A DNA stretch of 10,495 nt from Bacteroidota bacterium (GTDB taxonomy: Bacteria; Bacteroidota; Bacteroidia; NS11-12g; UBA955), in the NCBI GenBank assembly GCA_008081305.1, contig VMCP01000201.1, positions 1 to 10,495 on the forward strand, read 5' to 3'. Below the pieces are notes generated by a model, which made no database searches, was not told the origin of the DNA, and worked only from the letters and a program-made list of their open reading frames with translations. The position numbers were made by a program, and so were the translations under genes. This document shows, piece after piece, positions 7,154-10,495 of this stretch. How positions within the stretch are numbered: the first letter of the stretch is position 1; the number at the start of each line of letters is the position of its first letter.

Positions 7154-7778
7154 GCTCTTGTAAAATTTCAACGGACTTTAAAGTTTTTCCAGAAAAAATA
7201 TCGGACTCAAAATACTTAATGAGCCGATTGAGAATTAATCGTCTCATATTCTTGTTGCCTTTTGGTATTTGTCCCTCATTCAATAACTGAATGATATCTC
7301 GAAGATCCCCGTCATGAGGGAAAAGCATACGTTCTGAAGCTCCATATCCAAGGGTTTTAGATATACCCATTAAAAAAATAATAGGCGCCCATGAAAGGTT
7401 GATATTCTGTTCGAGATCTGTGAATTGTTGTATTGCAAAATTAAAGAAATCATGATCTGCATGAGCCTCCTCAACCGATTGTTGAATGACTTCTATATAG
7501 AAAAAGAGCAGTTGTTGTTTGTGGAAATCAACGGGTAATTGATATCCATTTAGGAGTGTAACTTCCCTAATTCGATTTAAGCCACCAGAACTTTTATGGT
7601 TATAGTTGATCTCTAAGAGTTGACCAATCTGATAATAAGCTACTTTTGATTTAGCTTTTCCAAGCCCTTGTACGAGGAAGGGTACTAATCCATTTTCTTT
7701 GGTATAAATATGAACAACAGCGGAACTATCCGTATACGGGATTCTTTTAATTACAATCCCTTCGGTACGAGTAAGCAT
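7143..7778 (-). CDS. recO: DNA repair protein RecO
   Basis: A RecF-pathway mediator that anneals complementary strands and, with RecR, loads RecA on SSB-coated gaps. It has 211 aa, somewhat short for the family (about 240). The N-terminal OB fold begins with the typical TEGIVIKRIPYTDSSAVVHIYT (5-26), then GLVPFLVQGLGKAKSK (30-45) and YYQIGQLLEINYNHK (48-62). A helical C-terminal domain follows, including LGYG (153-156), the usual place for the RecO C-terminal core. There are no cysteines at all, so it cannot carry the zinc finger known in Deinococcus RecO. The ATG at 7776-7778 is 5 bp after the stop of the propeller gene, so recO is probably read from the uptake operon. Its 3' end overlaps fbp by 11 nt. 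Confidence 0.92.
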   Translation of the reverse strand: MLTRTEGIVIKRIPYTDSSAVVHIYTKENGLVPFLVQGLGKAKSKVAYYQIGQLLEINYNHKSSGGLNRIREVTLLNGYQLPVDFHKQQLLFFYIEVIQQSVEEAHADHDFFNFAIQQFTDLEQNINLSWAPIIFLMGISKTLGYGASERMLFPHDGDLRDIIQLLNEGQIPKGNKNMRRLILNRLIKYFESDIFSGKTLKSVEILQELND

Positions 7779-7783
7779 GGTAC

Positions 7784-8866
7784 TTATTCGACCCAGTCCG
7801 CGATGAAAAGATTGGTATCTCTAGTGCCTCCGTTGTTACGGTTTGAACTGAAAATCAATTTTTTCCCATCAGGTGAAAACATAGGGAATGCATTGAACAT
7901 ACTATTGTGAGTGATTTGCTCTAGACCTGTTCCATCTTCGTTTATCATGTACAATTGGAAATCATACCCTCTGTTACTGTGATGGTTACTGGAAAAAATG
8001 ATTTTTTCGCCTGATGGATGATAAAAAGGAGCCCAGTTGGCTTTCCCCAAATTTGTTACCTTCTTTAGGTCCGAACCGTCAACATTAACGGTGTAAATCT
8101 CCATATTCGTTGGAGCAACTAAATTTTGACTTAGGTAACCTTTGTATCTCTTGATCTCTTCCTCCGTTTTTGGTCTAGAAGATCTGAAAACTAGCTTCTT
8201 ACTATCTGGAGAAAAGAATGCCCCTCCGTCATATCCCAGCTGATTAGTGATCTGACGTACATTGTTGCCATCAATATCCATGATGTATAGTTCTAAATCA
8301 CCGCTCCGAGTACTCGTAAACACGATCGATTTTCCGTCAGGGCTAACAGTTGCCTCAGCATCATAACCAGGTTCATTAGTTAGTTGCTTTATAATTTTAC
8401 CTTTTTTATCAGTGACGAAAATATCAAAGTCTTCATATATGGGCCAGAGGTATACCCCGTTGGTTTCTGGGACTGGAGGACATTCGTAATTTCCTAAATG
8501 AGTGCTTGCGTAGAGCATGGTTGAGTCTCCTGGCATAAAATACGAGCAGGTGGTTCTACCTAAACCTGTACTCACCATTTGAGGTTTGTAATCAGTTCCC
8601 CTAAAGTTCTCTATGGAACTGAAGAAAATTTGATCACAACCCAATCCCCAGGCTTTATTATTGCTTTGAAAAACAAGGGATTCATTGTCAAATGAGAAGT
8701 AAGCCTCTGCGTTATCACCACCAAAGGTGAGTTGGCGTAAGTTCTTCAAATGTGCCTCCGGCTTATTTTCTTCTACGTCCATTTGATGGTGTGAATGTGA
8801 TTCACTCTGCGCGAAAATAGAAGTGCTAATTAAGCACGCCGCAAGTATGCTGATGGTGTTTTTCAT
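7784..8866 (-). CDS. Exported TolB-like (PD40/WD40-like) beta-propeller protein
   Basis: It has 360 aa from the ATG at 8864-8866. A signal peptide (about 1-19, ending SIFA) is followed by a short His-rich stretch (SHSHHQMD, 23-30). About six propeller blades follow, marked by PD40 repeats: SPDGKSIVFTSTRSG (175-189), SPDSKKLVFRSS (219-230), HPSGEKIIFSSN (283-294) and SPDGKKLIFSSNR (331-343), each following a blade ending like YIMDIDGNNVRQIT. The first blades diverge and carry three cysteines, C77 (GLGCDQIFF), C107 (GRTTCSYF) and C129 (YECPPVPE). I recall this GRTTC/CPP pattern from TolB-like proteins of unknown function. It is not TolB itself: no N-terminal TolB domain and no pal/tolQR neighbours. 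It sits between a HmuY-like gene and recO with gaps of 2 and 5 bp. An in-frame ATG at 8890 would overlap the previous gene and put a LAAC lipobox at a plausible distance. Role unknown. Confidence 0.88.
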   Translation of the reverse strand: MKNTISILAACLISTSIFAQSESHSHHQMDVEENKPEAHLKNLRQLTFGGDNAEAYFSFDNESLVFQSNNKAWGLGCDQIFFSSIENFRGTDYKPQMVSTGLGRTTCSYFMPGDSTMLYASTHLGNYECPPVPETNGVYLWPIYEDFDIFVTDKKGKIIKQLTNEPGYDAEATVSPDGKSIVFTSTRSGDLELYIMDIDGNNVRQITNQLGYDGGAFFSPDSKKLVFRSSRPKTEEEIKRYKGYLSQNLVAPTNMEIYTVNVDGSDLKKVTNLGKANWAPFYHPSGEKIIFSSNHHSNRGYDFQLYMINEDGTGLEQITHNSMFNAFPMFSPDGKKLIFSSNRNNGGTRDTNLFIADWVE

Positions 8867-8868
8867 TT

Positions 8869-9897
8869 TTATGGATTTAATAATTCCCATGCCATCTTAG
8901 GAAAGCCTTTCCTTCCTTGATCGTCATAGAAATCAACAAAGCGCAATTTAAAATAATTCTCTTTATTGGTTTTCAATAAGTAATATTTATTCGGTACGAT
9001 GGTGTATTTAGAGGCATCTTGGTCATACTCTTTCCAGTCGTAACCAATTTCATTGAGCGTTTTTGAATAGGTGTTCTGAATGGCATCTGCGTACGTTAAA
9101 TCATTGAACTGAATAACATCACCAACTTCTGCTACTTCTACTTTCTTGGGATTAATAAGTACACCACGGATAATATAAGGATAGATAACACCATTTTTAT
9201 CGGGAATTGCATCCTTGTACGTGGTAAACACCACATCCCAATTTTTATTGTCAACGGGTTCGTTTTCTACCTCTGTTTCCTTGCCAAAAGAGTAATACAC
9301 ATAATTTCGACTTTCATTCGTCTTAAGTGTTACAGGTTGGATGATGCTGTCGAAAACATACCCCCATTTAAATTGATAATTTCCACCGATTGCCGAAATA
9401 AATTGAAGTTTAATGTATCTGTTTTCTATGCTAGAATCTGAGCCTAAGTCTAAAATGAATACTTCATTTGGATTCCCCTCGTAACCCAAATCAACCTTAG
9501 TAAAGCATCCAGAAAGCGCATTTGAGTCAATGTTGCCTTTAGGGTCATCGTATTTCCAATTGAGTGATTTGAAGTTAATATCTTTAACATTCTCAATTGG
9601 AATACCTGATATTCGAGCAACGGAATAATTGGTATTTTTCCCCGCGCAAATAATGGCATGCGGAATACCATCGCATGATAACCCAATATCCCATAAACCA
9701 TACTCGTTGGTGGCGGTTTGTTGACTTTCGAAATCAAAGAATAACTGATTGCTATAATTTTCGCCCATTTCAAAGGTTTGGGTTTGTAAACCTTCAGCTA
9801 CTTGAGGTGCAGGATATAACTCCTCTTCCTTATGGCACGAAACCAAATGGATGAGTAGAAATGAAATCAAAAATGTGAATGAAATAAATCTCTTCAT
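8869..9897 (-). CDS. HmuY-family lipoprotein, apparently with two tandem HmuY-like domains
   Basis: It has 342 aa. A lipoprotein signal peptide ends in LVSC, with C21 as the lipidated residue. The C-terminal part matches HmuY: NWDVVFTTY (219-227), a NDLTYADAIQNTYS segment, then YYLLKTNKENYFKLRFVDFY (305-324) and GRKGFP (328-333). HmuY of Porphyromonas captures haem at the outer surface and passes it to the TonB receptor HmuR. Residues 50-185 look like a diverged second copy (FFDFESQQ, LWDIGLS at 68-74, RYIKLQFIS at 160-168). At 342 aa it is well above the roughly 200-220 of typical single-domain members. It starts 7 bp after the stop of the TonB receptor and is followed 2 bp later by the propeller gene. 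The haem ligand is inferred from family and position; the haem-coordinating residues cannot be assigned from sequence. Confidence 0.85.
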   Translation of the reverse strand: MKRFISFTFLISFLLIHLVSCHKEEELYPAPQVAEGLQTQTFEMGENYSNQLFFDFESQQTATNEYGLWDIGLSCDGIPHAIICAGKNTNYSVARISGIPIENVKDINFKSLNWKYDDPKGNIDSNALSGCFTKVDLGYEGNPNEVFILDLGSDSSIENRYIKLQFISAIGGNYQFKWGYVFDSIIQPVTLKTNESRNYVYYSFGKETEVENEPVDNKNWDVVFTTYKDAIPDKNGVIYPYIIRGVLINPKKVEVAEVGDVIQFNDLTYADAIQNTYSKTLNEIGYDWKEYDQDASKYTIVPNKYYLLKTNKENYFKLRFVDFYDDQGRKGFPKMAWELLNP

Positions 9898-9904
9898 TAT
9901 AGCA

Positions 9905-10495
9905 TCACAAATTTATTACACACCGTACAAATAGGTTTCTTCCCATTGCAATATTTAAGCCACTTCCATTGGATGAATGCACACCAGTTATCGGGGCTGT
10001 ATTCTGAATCTGACCCACGTTAAAGAGATTTTTTACTCCCATTTGAAGCTGTACCTTTCTACTGAATTCATGGGAAATATTTAAATCAGCAAGATAGTAA
10101 TCACTGATTTCGTAGGTGAGACCGGTACTGTAAAACCCTATGGTTCGGCCTGTATAGCGACTGAACCATTGTATTTGAGTACGGTTTAAATTAAACCGGT
10201 AGGAAAGATTAGCGGTTCCTTGATACACATTCCATGTTTGTGCATCAGATACTCCATCCACCTTCGACTCATTCGATATGTAGCTAACACTAGTTAAAAG
10301 TTCAAATCTATCATAGTACACCTTGGTTTGAGCGTTGAGCCCCATACTCCTCATCTCCCCAATGTTGATGTATCGATAAAGATTGGTGCTTAGATTGAGC
10401 AGGCTTAATTGGATTTGATCGCGGATGTCATTATAGAAACTTGAAACTTTGAAAGTAGCAGCCACTTTTGATGTAATCGCATGACGGTAATCAAT
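9905..10495 (-). CDS. TonB-dependent outer-membrane receptor, C-terminal part of the barrel
   Basis: The last 196 residues of a TonB-dependent receptor; the frame stays open to the right edge, so the plug and TonB box lie outside. Alternating amphipathic strands typical of the 22-strand barrel are seen: YRHAITSKVAATFKVSSFYN, INIGEMRSMGLNAQTKVYY, FELLTSVSYISNES, TANLSYRFNLNRTQIQWFSRYTG. They are followed by the family hallmark ISDYYLADLNISHEF...LQMGVKNLFNVGQIQNTAP and the closing strand GRNLFVRCVINL. Residues NIGEMRSMGLN correspond to the common N-x-G-x-x-x-x-G-x-E/N barrel motif. An ATG-like start near 10465 (GTG) is not a real start. The chain ends in Leu, not the usual aromatic residue. Downstream gene order suggests a haem or related iron-ligand importer, but the ligand is not shown by this fragment. 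Confidence 0.92.
   Translation of the reverse strand: MDYRHAITSKVAATFKVSSFYNDIRDQIQLSLLNLSTNLYRYINIGEMRSMGLNAQTKVYYDRFELLTSVSYISNESKVDGVSDAQTWNVYQGTANLSYRFNLNRTQIQWFSRYTGRTIGFYSTGLTYEISDYYLADLNISHEFSRKVQLQMGVKNLFNVGQIQNTAPITGVHSSNGSGLNIAMGRNLFVRCVINL
9908..9915 (-). promoter_or_regulatory. Possible internal -7 box ahead of the HmuY-like gene
   Basis: The minus strand reads TAAATTTG, an exact TAnnTTTG match, inside the last codons of the TonB receptor and 10 bp before the HmuY-like ATG. The nearest TTG (complement of 9928-9930) is 12 bp away, too close for a normal -33 element. It could allow the lipoprotein to be made in excess of the receptor, or be chance. Confidence 0.25.

Noticed and set aside
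7784..8866. Calling the propeller protein TolB of the Tol-Pal system
   Set aside because: It has no TolB N-terminal domain, the first blades are diverged with cysteines, and no tolQRA or pal gene is adjacent; only the PD40 repeat type is shared.

Overview
The window looks like ordinary chromosome from a Bacteroidota bacterium, probably of the class Flavobacteriia or a close relative; the class is inference. Supporting signs are: moderately AT-rich DNA; start codons without Shine-Dalgarno sequences but with A/T-rich upstream stretches; Bacteroidota-type promoter boxes (TAnnTTTG) just ahead of several genes; a HmuY-family lipoprotein beside a TonB-dependent receptor; and an aspartokinase whose N-terminus reads KFGGASVKD. 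Coding density is very high. I see no tRNA, rRNA, CRISPR array, insertion sequence or phage gene.

Left block, minus strand (1-3203): dsbD (thiol:disulfide interchange) is followed after 3 bp by gmhA (sedoheptulose-7-phosphate isomerase). A 46-bp gap then leads to a NupG-type nucleoside/H+ symporter that runs off the left edge and has its own -7 box. Divergent from dsbD, on the plus strand (3309-4799), is a secreted GH73 glucosaminidase with a run of LysM repeats, a peptidoglycan-remodelling enzyme. Both genes can be read from candidate promoters in the 119-bp gap between them.

Middle block (4786-7153): a stand-alone aspartokinase (minus) overlaps the LysM gene tail to tail by 14 nt. It is divergent from a class I fructose-1,6-bisphosphatase (plus). 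The 79-bp gap between them carries three TTTGC repeats. The bisphosphatase overlaps recO tail to tail by 11 nt.

Right block, minus strand (7143-10495): a four-gene array reads TonB-dependent receptor (C-terminal part only) - HmuY-like lipoprotein - TolB/PD40-type propeller protein - recO, with gaps of 7, 2 (using my start choice) and 5 bp. This is almost certainly one transcript. The first three genes look like an envelope uptake unit, probably for haem or another iron/porphyrin ligand, with a DNA-repair gene at the end. The HmuY-like protein is longer than usual and seems to contain two tandem copies of the HmuY fold. The propeller protein has a His-rich N-terminus and three conserved-looking cysteines. 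This array is the most interesting part of the window. The rest is housekeeping, with small points on start codons, very short leaders, overlapping convergent genes and a one-ACT aspartokinase.
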